Source: Flavobacterium selenitireducens
GTDB taxonomy: Bacteria > Bacteroidota > Bacteroidia > Flavobacteriales > Flavobacteriaceae
NCBI RefSeq assembly: GCF_014748335.1
Contig: NZ_JAAVIY010000002.1
Coordinates: forward strand, 62,001-126,000
DNA length: 64,000 bases
Direction: 5' to 3'
The notes under the pieces were generated by a model, which was not told the origin of the DNA, did not search any database, and saw only the letters and a list, made by a program, of their open reading frames with translations. Every line of letters begins with the position of its first letter. Position 1 is the stretch's first letter. This document shows positions 35,891 to 44,468 of the stretch, one piece after another. The position numbers were made by a program, and so were the translations under genes.

Positions 35891-37243
35891 ATGCAACTGT
35901 ACAACACTTTGAGCGCAGAGGAAAGAGCCGCCCTCATCGACGAGGCCGGCAAGCAACGACTTACTTTGTCGTTTTATGCCTATGCGCGTATCGAAGATCC
36001 GAAGAAATTTAGAGACGATTTGTTCCTGGCTTGGGAACCACTTGAGGTCCTTGGCCGAATTTACGTCGCACACGAAGGTATAAACGCCCAATTGTCGCTG
36101 CCTGCCGACCATTTCTACGAATTTCGCGACACGCTTGAGGCGTACGATTTCATGAAAGGTATCCGATTGAACATCGCCGTCGAGCACGACGATCACTCGT
36201 TTTTGAAGCTCACTATAAAAGTCCGCGACAAGATCGTAGCCGATGGCCTTAGCGATGACACGTTCGATGTTACCAACAAAGGCATTCACCTTGGAGCCAA
36301 GGAGTTCAACGCGATGCTCGACGATCCGGACACGATCGTGGTCGACATGCGCAACCATTACGAGAGCGAGATCGGGCATTTTGTCGGGTCGATAAAGCCA
36401 GATGTCGACACGTTTCGCGAGTCGCTTCCAATCATCGAAAACCAGCTTTCGGAATTCAAGGATGGTAAGAATTTATTGATGTATTGCACGGGCGGAATCC
36501 GTTGCGAGAAGGCCAGCGCCTACTTCAAACACAAGGGATTCAACAACGTCTATCAGCTTGAAGGCGGCATCATCGAATACACGCGACAGGTGAAAGCGGA
36601 AGGTCTGCAGAGCAAATTCATCGGGAAAAACTTTGTATTCGACCATCGTTTGGGTGAACGGATCACAGATGACATCGTCTCGAATTGCCACCAATGCGGC
36701 AAACCCTGCGACACGCACACCAATTGCGCCAACGAGGCCTGCCATTTGCTTTTCATCCAATGCGACGAGTGCGCCGAGTCCATGCACGGCTGTTGTTCGA
36801 CTGCTTGCGCCGAGGTCGTGCAATTGCCGGAAGCCGAGCAAAAAGCATTAAGACGCGGCATCAAAAACGGGAACATGGTGTTCAAAAAAGGCAAGTCGGA
36901 CGTTTTGACGTACCGGAATTCGGGCGAAGGCGTCGTCGGAACGGTCGCGGCCGAACCAAGAAAGCGCGTGGTAGCCAATCCGAAGTTGAAAAAAGCCTAC
37001 ATCGGGAAAGGCGTTCACTTCTTTCCCAAAGCTTCGATTGGCCAATTCCTGGTTGAGGAAGGCGAACTTTACGTCTCCAACGAAATCCTGATTTCAGGCC
37101 CGACGACGGGAGAACAACGCCTAATCATCGAGGAAATGTTCGTCAATGATCTTCCGGCGACGATCGCAAAAAAGGGAGATCTGGTTAGCCTCAAACTCGA
37201 TTACCGCATACGGTTGTCAGATAAACTCTACAAAATACTTTGA
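35891..37243 (+). CDS. trhO: TrhO-like tRNA U34 hydroxylase (rhodanese) fused to a U32-peptidase C-terminal type barrel
   Basis: 450 residues. Residues 1-120 are the N-terminal ferredoxin-like domain of UPF0176/TrhO. The rhodanese domain (about 130-240) has catalytic Cys199 in CTGGIRCEKA. A zinc-binding cluster with many Cys and His follows (about 260-310). E. coli TrhO is about 350 residues; here an extra C-terminal domain (about 368-450) carries IGKGVHFFPKASIGQF, SGPTTGEQ and IRLSDKLYK. These match the small EF-Tu domain 2-like barrel at the C-terminus of U32 peptidases such as TrhP. The reaction would be O2-dependent 5-hydroxyuridine formation at tRNA position 34. Confidence 0.88.
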   Translation: MQLYNTLSAEERAALIDEAGKQRLTLSFYAYARIEDPKKFRDDLFLAWEPLEVLGRIYVAHEGINAQLSLPADHFYEFRDTLEAYDFMKGIRLNIAVEHDDHSFLKLTIKVRDKIVADGLSDDTFDVTNKGIHLGAKEFNAMLDDPDTIVVDMRNHYESEIGHFVGSIKPDVDTFRESLPIIENQLSEFKDGKNLLMYCTGGIRCEKASAYFKHKGFNNVYQLEGGIIEYTRQVKAEGLQSKFIGKNFVFDHRLGERITDDIVSNCHQCGKPCDTHTNCANEACHLLFIQCDECAESMHGCCSTACAEVVQLPEAEQKALRRGIKNGNMVFKKGKSDVLTYRNSGEGVVGTVAAEPRKRVVANPKLKKAYIGKGVHFFPKASIGQFLVEEGELYVSNEILISGPTTGEQRLIIEEMFVNDLPATIAKKGDLVSLKLDYRIRLSDKLYKIL

Positions 37244-37262
37244 CATTCTGCTTGTCGAAACC

Positions 37263-37291
37263 AAAGCCCGCCAATCAAGTGGGCTTTTTTT
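37263..37291 (+). terminator. trhO terminator
   Basis: AAAGCCC (37263-37269) pairs with GGGCTTT (37281-37287) followed by T residues, 20 nt after the trhO stop. It abuts the start of repeat B2. Confidence 0.85.
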
Positions 37292-37293
37292 AT

Positions 37294-37418
37294 GGCGTTC
37301 CGGCGGTATCATCATTTATGGCAAAACAACACCTCGTGGCCGCCGTCGGGCTTTGCGTTACAATCTTTTTGGCCTTGCTGCGCCGTCCAAAAAGGATTTC
37401 CACTGCAATCCCTAACGC
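37294..37418 (+). repeat. Multibranched repeat family B, copy B2
   Basis: Closing stem GCGTT (37295-37299) with AACGC (37414-37418). Hairpin 1 CGGCGG/CCGCCG has a long loop. Then TCGGGCTTTGCGTTACAATC, hairpin 2 (CTTTTTGG / CCAAAAAG with a GC loop), then GGATTTCCACTGCAATCCC. Confidence 0.8.
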
Positions 37419-37460
37419 AAGCGTGTAGCACAAACAACCGGGCGTAAATTGCAGATGTGC

Positions 37461-37580
37461 GCGTTAGGGACTGAAGTGAAAATCCCACAGCGAGGAACGA
37501 GCGAGGAATTGGAGCGTAAGGCCCGACGGCGGCTTGTTAGGACATTCGCCTCAAACAAAATTTTCCAGCCGCCGTAACGC
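37461..37580 (-). repeat. Multibranched repeat family B, copy B3 (inverted to B2)
   Basis: On the minus strand: closing stem GCGTT (37580-37576) with AACGC (37465-37461), hairpin 1 CGGCGG/CCGCCG, TCGGGCCTTACGCTCCAATT, an inner hairpin rich in CCTCGCT, then TTTTCACTTCAGTCCC. B2 and B3 point toward each other. Together they fill most of the 461-bp gap before ricT. Confidence 0.75.
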
Positions 37581-37644
37581 CCCAATACTTTTACCCATCG
37601 TTGTTGCGTTCGATATTCGACGGTCGAGATTTGACGAAAAATGC

Positions 37645-37652
37645 TATCTTTA
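37645..37652 (+). promoter_or_regulatory. Candidate -7 box of the ricT-gldH-pbp operon
   Basis: TATCTTTA matches TAnnTTTG except for the last base and lies 52 nt before the ricT ATG. No -33 TTG has ideal spacing. Confidence 0.4.
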
Positions 37653-37704
37653 CCCACAATTCATTTTCGAAACGTAGCGGAATTTCCGCGATCAACATAT
37701 AAAT

Positions 37705-39282
37705 ATGGCATGTACAACCTGTTCAACCTCGGGAGGCGGAAGCGTCAAGGGGTGTAATAATAACGGCACATGCGGAACCGACAGCTGCAATAAACTGACG
37801 GTTTTCGACTGGCTGGCAAATATGAGTCTCCCTAATGGCGAAGCGCCTTTTGACTGCGTCGAGGTGCGTTTTAAAAACGGCCGGAAGGAGTTCTACCGCA
37901 ACAACGAAAAACTTACCCTGAGCATTGGTGACATCGTGGCGACCGAGGCTTCACCGGGCCATGACGTCGGGATCGTCACATTGACGGGCGAACTCGTCAA
38001 GATCCAAATGAAGAAAAAGGGCGTGAACCACGATTCGCCCGAAGTCCAAAAAGTTTATCGCAAGGCGTCCCAAAAGGACATCGACATTTGGTCGGCTGCA
38101 CGCGACAAGGAGGAACCGATGAAGGTTCGTGCGCGCGAACTGGCCATCATGCTGAAACTTGAAATGAAGATTTCCGATATCGAGTTCCAGGGCGACGGGT
38201 CTAAGGCGACGTTCTATTACACAGCGAACGACCGCGTCGATTTTCGTCAATTGATCAAGGATTTCGCCCGTGAATTCTCAATCCGTATCGAGATGAAACA
38301 AGTCGGTTTTCGACAAGAAGCTGCCCGCCTGGGCGGCATCGGGTCGTGCGGGCGCGAATTGTGCTGCTCGACGTGGCTGACGGATTTCCGCAGTGTGAAC
38401 ACGTCCGCGGCGCGCTATCAGCAATTGTCGCTGAATCCGCAAAAATTGGCCGGACAATGCGGTAAACTCAAGTGTTGCCTCAACTACGAGCTCGACACAT
38501 ATATGGACGCGCTCCAGGATTTCCCAGATTTCGACACCAAGCTCCAAACCGAGAAAGGAGACGCCATCTGCCAGAAGCAAGACATCTTCAAAGGTTTGAT
38601 GTGGTTTGCTTATACCGATAGTTTCGCCAACTGGCACACGATAAAAATCGACCAGGTCAAAGAAATAATTGCCGAGAACAAACAGAAACGCAAGGTTTCG
38701 TCGTTAGAGGATTATGCCGTTGAGGTCGAGGTGGAAGCCAAAACCGAATTCAGCAACGTCGTCGGGCAGGAAAGCCTTACGCGATTCGACGTTCCAAAAC
38801 GAAGCAACAAAAAGCGCAAGAAAAAAGGCGGGAGCGAAGGAGAACCGGTCACTGCCGGCAGCCCGAAGCAAGGCCCGAACAATCGCCAGCGCGACAACAA
38901 TCGTGGCCCTAGACCTGATGGTCCTCGCGTCGAACGAACAGGCGCAAAGCTACAGGATCGCCCGGCTCGTCCGCAAGGAGAGCGCGCACCGCGTCCGGAA
39001 GGAGATCGCGAGCGCAAGCCTAACGAAAGAGGGGAAGGAAGGCCTCAGGGAGAAAGACGTCCGCAGCAAAACCGCGAGCGCAACCGTGGGGAAGGCGACA
39101 GAAAACCGGAGATGAGATCGGAGCAAAAGCCACAGCAAACACGTCCGGATGCAAGGCCGCAAGGCGAAGGCCAACCGCAAGCCCAAGGACAAACTCCTGA
39201 TGGCGCGCCAAAGAAGAAACGACCAAACAAAAATCGCAACCGCAACCGCGACAAAGGAAGCAGCAATGAACCTACGAACTAG
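37705..39282 (+). CDS. ricT: RicT/YaaT-like PSP1-domain protein
   Basis: 525 residues. The N-terminal 25 residues are Cys/Gly-rich. The PSP1 domain follows (about 60-330), with the conserved Cys motifs CGRELCCSTW and GQCGKLKCCLNYE that bind an iron-sulfur cluster in Ric proteins. The last 150 residues are a disordered tail rich in Arg, Pro, Gln and Asn, which may bind RNA. In Bacillus RicT acts in RNA processing complexes. Next to gldH and a PBP, as in other Flavobacteriia. Its end overlaps gldH by 17 nt. Confidence 0.88.
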   Translation: MACTTCSTSGGGSVKGCNNNGTCGTDSCNKLTVFDWLANMSLPNGEAPFDCVEVRFKNGRKEFYRNNEKLTLSIGDIVATEASPGHDVGIVTLTGELVKIQMKKKGVNHDSPEVQKVYRKASQKDIDIWSAARDKEEPMKVRARELAIMLKLEMKISDIEFQGDGSKATFYYTANDRVDFRQLIKDFAREFSIRIEMKQVGFRQEAARLGGIGSCGRELCCSTWLTDFRSVNTSAARYQQLSLNPQKLAGQCGKLKCCLNYELDTYMDALQDFPDFDTKLQTEKGDAICQKQDIFKGLMWFAYTDSFANWHTIKIDQVKEIIAENKQKRKVSSLEDYAVEVEVEAKTEFSNVVGQESLTRFDVPKRSNKKRKKKGGSEGEPVTAGSPKQGPNNRQRDNNRGPRPDGPRVERTGAKLQDRPARPQGERAPRPEGDRERKPNERGEGRPQGERRPQQNRERNRGEGDRKPEMRSEQKPQQTRPDARPQGEGQPQAQGQTPDGAPKKKRPNKNRNRNRDKGSSNEPTN

Positions 39283-39748
39283 TCTTATCCTGGCCATTAT
39301 TGCGTTGTCTCTGTTTGCCTGCGACAAAAAACGCGTTTTCGACGACTACAAAACCGTCGGCGGTGGCTGGGACAAGGATAGCGTGGTGAGTTTCGACTTG
39401 CCCGAACTTGATTCACTCAAGACCTATAATTTGTTCGTCAACATCCGTGACAACGACAAATACCAATTCAACAATCTCTTCCTGATCGTGTCGATGGAAC
39501 AGCCGAAAGGCGTCGTCAAGGTCGATACGCTCGAATACGAGATGGCCGATGCCGAAGGGAATCTCCTGGGCGAAGGCTTTTCGGACATTAAAGAAAGTAA
39601 ACTTTTCTACAAGGAAAACGTCAGGTTTCCGAAAGGGAAATACAAGGTGAACATCCGACAGGCCGTGCGCCAGAACGGGAAAGTCGCCGGCGTGGACAAA
39701 CTCGAGGGCATTACCGAAGTCGGTTTCCGGATAGAATCAACAAAATAA
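39266..39748 (+). CDS. gldH: Gliding motility lipoprotein GldH
   Basis: 160 residues. The lipobox SLFAC (Cys19) makes it a lipoprotein. The mature beta-rich domain, with NLFVNIRDNDKYQFNNLFL and an acidic LDSLK segment, matches GldH, a component needed for gliding in Flavobacterium. ATG 39266 was chosen because earlier codons lie in the ricT tail and lack a signal peptide. It supports a gliding member of the Bacteroidota. Confidence 0.92.
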   Translation: MNLRTSLILAIIALSLFACDKKRVFDDYKTVGGGWDKDSVVSFDLPELDSLKTYNLFVNIRDNDKYQFNNLFLIVSMEQPKGVVKVDTLEYEMADAEGNLLGEGFSDIKESKLFYKENVRFPKGKYKVNIRQAVRQNGKVAGVDKLEGITEVGFRIESTK

Positions 39749-39751
39749 GCG

Positions 39752-42079
39752 ATGAAAAAATACGTCCCAAAAAAATACGTCCCAAAAAAGAACTGGCTTC
39801 AACGGGATGTGGCGTTCTACAAACGTAAATTCTGGCAATTCTTCTTCTACGGATTGGGATTCATCGTCCTCTTCTTCCTCTTGGCCTCGTGGGGCGTTTT
39901 CGGATCGATGCCTTCTTTTGAGGAACTCGAAAATCCGGAGTCGAATCTCGCGACCGAAATCATCTCGACAGACGGTGTCACCATCGGTAAGTTCTACAAC
40001 GAAAACCGCACGATGATCAAGTACGAAGCGCTTCCGAAACACCTCGTGAACGCTTTGGTCGCAACCGAAGACGAGCGTTTTTACGAGCATTCGGGAATCG
40101 ACGGGAAACGCACCATCGGAGCCGCCGTACGACTTGGAACGGGAGGAGGCGCCAGTACGATCTCACAGCAGTTAGCCAAATTATTGTTTCACGGGGAAGG
40201 GTCGAAAAATATCGTAAAACGCGTCGTTCAGAAAGCAAAGGAATGGATCATCGCCGTTCGCCTCGAGCGACAATACACAAAGAATGAAATCATCGCCATG
40301 TATCTCAACAAGGCAGATTTCGTCAACACGGCCGTGGGAATCCGTTCGGCGGCAAAAGTGTACTTCCACAAAGAACCGAAAGATTTGACCGTCGAAGAAG
40401 GTGCGATGTTGGTGGGAATGCTCAAGAATCCGTCGCTTTTCAATCCTATCCGCCGAATGGAAAAAACCAAGGCGCGCCGCAATGTGGTGTTGGGTCAAAT
40501 GGTCAAGAACAACTTTCTTACCGAAGCTGAAAAGCAGCAATTGCAGGAAAAGCCGATCGTGCTCGATTTCCATCCGGAAAGCCATAAAGAGGGAATTGCC
40601 ACGTACTTCCGCGAATATTTGCGTGAATACATGAGAAACTGGAGCAAGGACAATAAAAAACCGGACGGTTCCGAATACGACATTTACAGCGACGGCCTCA
40701 AGATTTACGTGACGCTCGATTCGCGTATGCAGCAATATGCCGAAGAGGCGGTATCCCGCCATTTGCCGAACCTCCAGGAGGAGTTCAACAAGCAACAAAA
40801 AGACAATAAGAACGCTCCGTTCGTGCGCATTTCGGAAGCCGAGACGAAAAAGATCATGATGTCGGCGATGAAAAACTCCGAGCGTTGGAAGGAAATGGAA
40901 GGCAACGGCAAAAGCGAGGAAGAAATCATAAAATCGTTCGGCGTCAAGACCAAAATGACCGTTTTCACCTGGAAAGGCGAGAAGGATACGATCATGACAC
41001 CAACCGATTCGATCCGATATTACAAGAGCTTCCTACAAACCGGAATGATGGCAATGGAGCCACGAACCGGCCATATCAAGGCTTGGGTCGGCGGCATGAA
41101 CTATAAGTATTTCCAATACGATCACGTCGGTCAGGGCGCGCGCCAGGTAGGATCTACATTCAAGCCGTTCGTATATGCGACGGCGATCGAACAGCTCAAT
41201 TATTCGCCTTGCGATTCCATCCTCGATTCTCCGTTCACGATTCCGAAAGGACGCCACAACGTGACCGAAACCTGGACGCCAAACAATTCCGATCACCAAT
41301 ATCGCGGCATGGTCACGCTTAAAAAGGCGCTGGCGTTGTCGATCAACACGGTTTCGGCAAAACTCATCGACAAGGTCGGGCCAGACGCAGTCATCGACCT
41401 GACGCACAAACTTGGTGTGAAATCCAAAATTCCGTCCCAGCCGTCGATTGCGCTCGGAGCGGTTGAAATTACCGTCATGGACATGGTCGCGGCTTACAGC
41501 ACGTTTGCTAACCAAGGCGTTTACGTCAAGCCTCAGTTTATTTCGAGAATTGAAGACAAGAACGGTACGTTGGTTTACGAACCTATGCCCGAATCCCACG
41601 ATGTGCTCAACAAAGACGTCGCTTTTGCCGTGATCCGATTGCTTGAAGGCGTGACCGAAAGCGGGTCTGGTGTGCGTTTGCGGACGCAGGGTGGCGGTTA
41701 CGGATACGAGCGCGTCACCGGATATCCATATGTGTTCAAGAATCCGATAGCGGGTAAGACGGGAACTTCTCAAAATCAATCCGATGGTTGGTTCATGGGC
41801 ATGGTGCCGAACCTCGCCGCCGGAGTTTGGGTGGGTTGCGAAGACCGTTCGGCCCGTTTCAAGAGTATCACTTACGGACAAGGCGCGGTTGCCGCTCTCC
41901 CGATTTGGGGAATGTTCATGAAAAAATGCTACGAAGACAAAGACCTTGACGTCTCGACAAAAGGATTCGAGCGTCCGTCCAATCTTTCGATCAAGGTCGA
42001 TTGTTGGGCGCCTCCGGTTAAGGATTCGACGGCTGTCGACAGCACCGCTCAGGATACGGATGAGTTTGAGATACAGTAA
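39752..42079 (+). CDS. Class A penicillin-binding protein (PBP1A-like)
   Basis: 775 residues. Bifunctional peptidoglycan synthase of the inner membrane facing the periplasm. A basic N-terminus with a duplicated KKYVP precedes one transmembrane helix (about 28-50). The glycosyltransferase 51 domain has EDERFYEHSGID and QQLAKLLF. The transpeptidase domain has STFK (nucleophile Ser), SIN and KTGTS. A Thr/Asp-rich tail ends the protein. It follows gldH by 3 nt. The stop codon lies in the left arm of the 28-bp inverted repeat. Confidence 0.95.
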   Translation: MKKYVPKKYVPKKNWLQRDVAFYKRKFWQFFFYGLGFIVLFFLLASWGVFGSMPSFEELENPESNLATEIISTDGVTIGKFYNENRTMIKYEALPKHLVNALVATEDERFYEHSGIDGKRTIGAAVRLGTGGGASTISQQLAKLLFHGEGSKNIVKRVVQKAKEWIIAVRLERQYTKNEIIAMYLNKADFVNTAVGIRSAAKVYFHKEPKDLTVEEGAMLVGMLKNPSLFNPIRRMEKTKARRNVVLGQMVKNNFLTEAEKQQLQEKPIVLDFHPESHKEGIATYFREYLREYMRNWSKDNKKPDGSEYDIYSDGLKIYVTLDSRMQQYAEEAVSRHLPNLQEEFNKQQKDNKNAPFVRISEAETKKIMMSAMKNSERWKEMEGNGKSEEEIIKSFGVKTKMTVFTWKGEKDTIMTPTDSIRYYKSFLQTGMMAMEPRTGHIKAWVGGMNYKYFQYDHVGQGARQVGSTFKPFVYATAIEQLNYSPCDSILDSPFTIPKGRHNVTETWTPNNSDHQYRGMVTLKKALALSINTVSAKLIDKVGPDAVIDLTHKLGVKSKIPSQPSIALGAVEITVMDMVAAYSTFANQGVYVKPQFISRIEDKNGTLVYEPMPESHDVLNKDVAFAVIRLLEGVTESGSGVRLRTQGGGYGYERVTGYPYVFKNPIAGKTGTSQNQSDGWFMGMVPNLAAGVWVGCEDRSARFKSITYGQGAVAALPIWGMFMKKCYEDKDLDVSTKGFERPSNLSIKVDCWAPPVKDSTAVDSTAQDTDEFEIQ

Positions 42080-42342
42080 TTAGCGAATTTGAAAATTAGC
42101 GAATTAGCGAATAATTAAGTCAGCGTTTCGCGACCTTTGTTGAAACAGCCGACAAATTAGGATGCTATTCGTGCTATTTTGTTTAAATGAAACGTCGGAT
42201 GTGTGATGAATTCACGCGATATTGGCATGGTGTCTCAGTCTCTCTTTCAGATATTTTGTAAGCTGAAGTCTATGGCGCCCAATGGAACCGTGTCTCCGAC
42301 AAACCCATTAGCTCATTCGCTAATTTTCAAATTCGCTAATTA
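42077..42342. mobile_element. 266-bp non-coding element with 28-bp perfect terminal inverted repeats (MITE-like)
   Basis: Arms at 42077-42104 and 42315-42342 are exact reverse complements, built from octamers TTAGCGAA and TTTGAAAA. About 210 bp lie between them with no gene. The left arm contains the stop codon of the penicillin-binding protein. No transposase is present and target duplications are not evident. This region fills most of the 324-bp gap before scoA. Confidence 0.6.
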
Positions 42343-42345
42343 GAA

Positions 42346-42375
42346 TTGCGAAATCGTTTGAGAACCGTATTTTTG
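42346..42375 (+). promoter_or_regulatory. scoA promoter
   Basis: TTG (42346-42348), 19-nt spacer, TAttTTTG (42368-42375), 28 nt before the scoA ATG. It begins just after the right arm of the inverted-repeat element. Confidence 0.65.
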
Positions 42376-42403
42376 CCTAGATTTTTTCCCAACTACAACA
42401 GAT

Positions 42404-43102
42404 ATGATCAATAAAAAAGTCCATTCGGTACAGGAAGCCCTTGACGGGATTGAGGATGGAATGACCGTAATGCTCGGAGGTTTCGGTTTGTGCGGAATCC
42501 CTGAAAATTCCATAGCGGAACTCGTCCGCAAAGGCACGACCAACCTGACGTGCATTTCCAACAACGCCGGTGTCGACGATTTCGGCCTCGGATTGCTGCT
42601 ACAAAAAAAGCAAATCAAGAAAATGATTTCGTCCTATGTGGGCGAAAATGCGGAATTCGAGCGTCAGATGTTATCCGGCGAGCTCGAAGTCGAACTTACG
42701 CCACAAGGTACGCTTGCCGAGAAATGCCGCGCTGCCCAAGCCGGAATCCCTGCTTTTTTTACACCGGCCGGCTATGGAACCGAAGTAGCCGAAGGCAAGG
42801 AAGCACGCGACTTCAACGGAAAAATGCACATTTTGGAACACGCCTTCAACGCTGAGTTTTCGATAGTAAAAGCCTGGAAAGGAGACGAAGCCGGGAATCT
42901 CATTTTCAAAGGAACCGCCCGCAACTTCAATGCGCCAATGGCTGGAGCCGCCAAAATCACGATTGCCGAAGTCGAGGAATTGTTACCTGTCGGGAGCTTG
43001 GATCCGAACGAAATCCACATCCCGGGAATTTTGGTGCAACGCATTTTCAAAGGCGAAAAATTCGAGAAAAGGATTGAACAGCGAACCGTAAGAAAAAACT
43101 GA
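42404..43102 (+). CDS. scoA: 3-oxoacid CoA-transferase subunit A
   Basis: 232 residues. The alpha subunit of succinyl-CoA:3-ketoacid CoA-transferase, which activates acetoacetate. Signatures are [13 protein letters not shown] near the N-terminus and TPAGYGT in the middle. The stop shares a base with the next gene (TGATG). The beta subunit follows after a 220-residue intervening gene. Confidence 0.93.
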   Translation: MINKKVHSVQEALDGIEDGMTVMLGGFGLCGIPENSIAELVRKGTTNLTCISNNAGVDDFGLGLLLQKKQIKKMISSYVGENAEFERQMLSGELEVELTPQGTLAEKCRAAQAGIPAFFTPAGYGTEVAEGKEARDFNGKMHILEHAFNAEFSIVKAWKGDEAGNLIFKGTARNFNAPMAGAAKITIAEVEELLPVGSLDPNEIHIPGILVQRIFKGEKFEKRIEQRTVRKN

Positions 43103-43764
43103 TGCTACGTAAACTACTGCTTTTTTCAATCGTTTTTATCGCAACCGTTGGCAACGCACAGAATGATTCAATAAAATCGACTGCACTTCATCTGGTTGGC
43201 GATTATCCGCAAGGCGTCTATATGACCTTCGAAGATTTCCTCGCAAAAAAAGTTAGTCCGCTGCCAAAGTTGGAACGACGTTTCGTGCCACGCGACTTGA
43301 GGGTGCATCGCGATTCTCTCGTAAACCACGTATTTTTTTACAATGTTCCGGCCTTCAACAAATATTCTGATGCTGCCGTGATTTGCGAAAATGGACAGCT
43401 TTACGTCCGCCAACGAGACATCGAGAAGTTGACGCAGGAAGGCGATCGTCGTTATGGGGCAGAAAATCCGCGTACTTATCACCGCGTGATCAGCGACGGA
43501 AAATTCCTTTATTTTGAAGGCCCGTTTTCCAATATGTGGAAGAAGGCCGTTTCTGCCGGTTTGGGAAACAGCTCCGGTGTCGCGAACGCTATGATGGAAA
43601 CCCGTGGCTTGGTTTATAATTTTGAAACCAAAGAGTTCGACATTTTTAAAGACTGTGATGATTTTAAGAAGTTCCTCAAAGAACACAAGATAAGCGAATC
43701 CGTCAATTGTAGCCAATTTGGCGTGCTCGAGACGAGAAGGGTTATCACTAAACACAACAAATAG
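43102..43764 (+). CDS. Secreted protein of unknown function inside the sco operon
   Basis: 220 residues. A signal peptide (about 1-20, ending GNAQ) precedes a mixed alpha/beta domain with no recognised motif. Two Cys residues in the second half could form a disulfide. It is translationally coupled to scoA and ends 1 nt before scoB, so it is an insertion in a pair that is usually adjacent. Whether it works with the transferase is unknown. Confidence 0.7.
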   Translation: MLRKLLLFSIVFIATVGNAQNDSIKSTALHLVGDYPQGVYMTFEDFLAKKVSPLPKLERRFVPRDLRVHRDSLVNHVFFYNVPAFNKYSDAAVICENGQLYVRQRDIEKLTQEGDRRYGAENPRTYHRVISDGKFLYFEGPFSNMWKKAVSAGLGNSSGVANAMMETRGLVYNFETKEFDIFKDCDDFKKFLKEHKISESVNCSQFGVLETRRVITKHNK

Positions 43765-43765
43765 C

Positions 43766-44422
43766 ATGCTCGGTAAAGAAGAAATAGCGAAACGCATCGC
43801 AAAAGAAGTAAAGGACCGTTATTATGTCAACCTTGGTATCGGAATCCCGACGTTGGTGGCGAATTACGTCCGCGAAGACATTTCGGTTGAATTCCAGTCT
43901 GAAAACGGCGTGCTCGGAATGGGCCCGTTCCCGTTTGAGGGAGAGGAAGATGCCGACGTGATCAACGCTGGAAAGCAAACGATCACGACATTAGCCGGAG
44001 CCAGTTTCTTCGATTCGGCATTTAGCTTTGGTATGATCAGAAGCCAGAAAGTCGATTTGACGATATTGGGCGCCATGGAAGTTTCTGAAAACGGCGATAT
44101 CGCGAACTGGAAAATCCCGGGCAAAATGGTTAAAGGAATGGGCGGCGCTATGGATCTGGTGGCTTCAGCCGAAAACATCATCGTGGCCATGATGCACGTC
44201 AACAAAGCAGGCGAATCGAAAATCCTCAAGCGTTGCACATTGCCGCTAACGGGCGTCGGATGCGTCAAAAAAGTCGTAACCGAACTCGCCGTTCTTGAAG
44301 TGACGCCAAATGGTTTTAAATTGCTCGAAAGAGCGCCGGGCGTGACGGTAGACGAGATCGTAAAAGCGACCGAGGCCGATTTGATCATCGAGGGCGACAT
44401 CCCGGAAATGGTCATCAATTAA
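43766..44422 (+). CDS. scoB: 3-oxoacid CoA-transferase subunit B
   Basis: 218 residues. Beta subunit with the catalytic Glu in SENGVLGMGP (about residue 47) and the NLGIGIPT loop. ATG 43766 was chosen as the usual N-terminus; the longer frame overlaps the preceding gene. It forms the transferase with ScoA. Confidence 0.93.
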   Translation: MLGKEEIAKRIAKEVKDRYYVNLGIGIPTLVANYVREDISVEFQSENGVLGMGPFPFEGEEDADVINAGKQTITTLAGASFFDSAFSFGMIRSQKVDLTILGAMEVSENGDIANWKIPGKMVKGMGGAMDLVASAENIIVAMMHVNKAGESKILKRCTLPLTGVGCVKKVVTELAVLEVTPNGFKLLERAPGVTVDEIVKATEADLIIEGDIPEMVIN

Positions 44423-44427
44423 ATGTT

Positions 44428-44453
44428 AAGCGGAGCAAGTTCTCCGCTTTTTT
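44428..44453 (+). terminator. sco operon terminator
   Basis: AAGCGGAG (44428-44435), loop CAAGTT, CTCCGCTT (44442-44449) and a T-tract, 5 nt after the scoB stop. Confidence 0.92.
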
Positions 44454-44468
44454 AATGGCTTTCAAAGG

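Noticed and set aside
42404..44422. A single broken CoA-transferase gene
   Set aside because: Both subunits are complete with intact signatures, and the gene between them has its own signal peptide and start.
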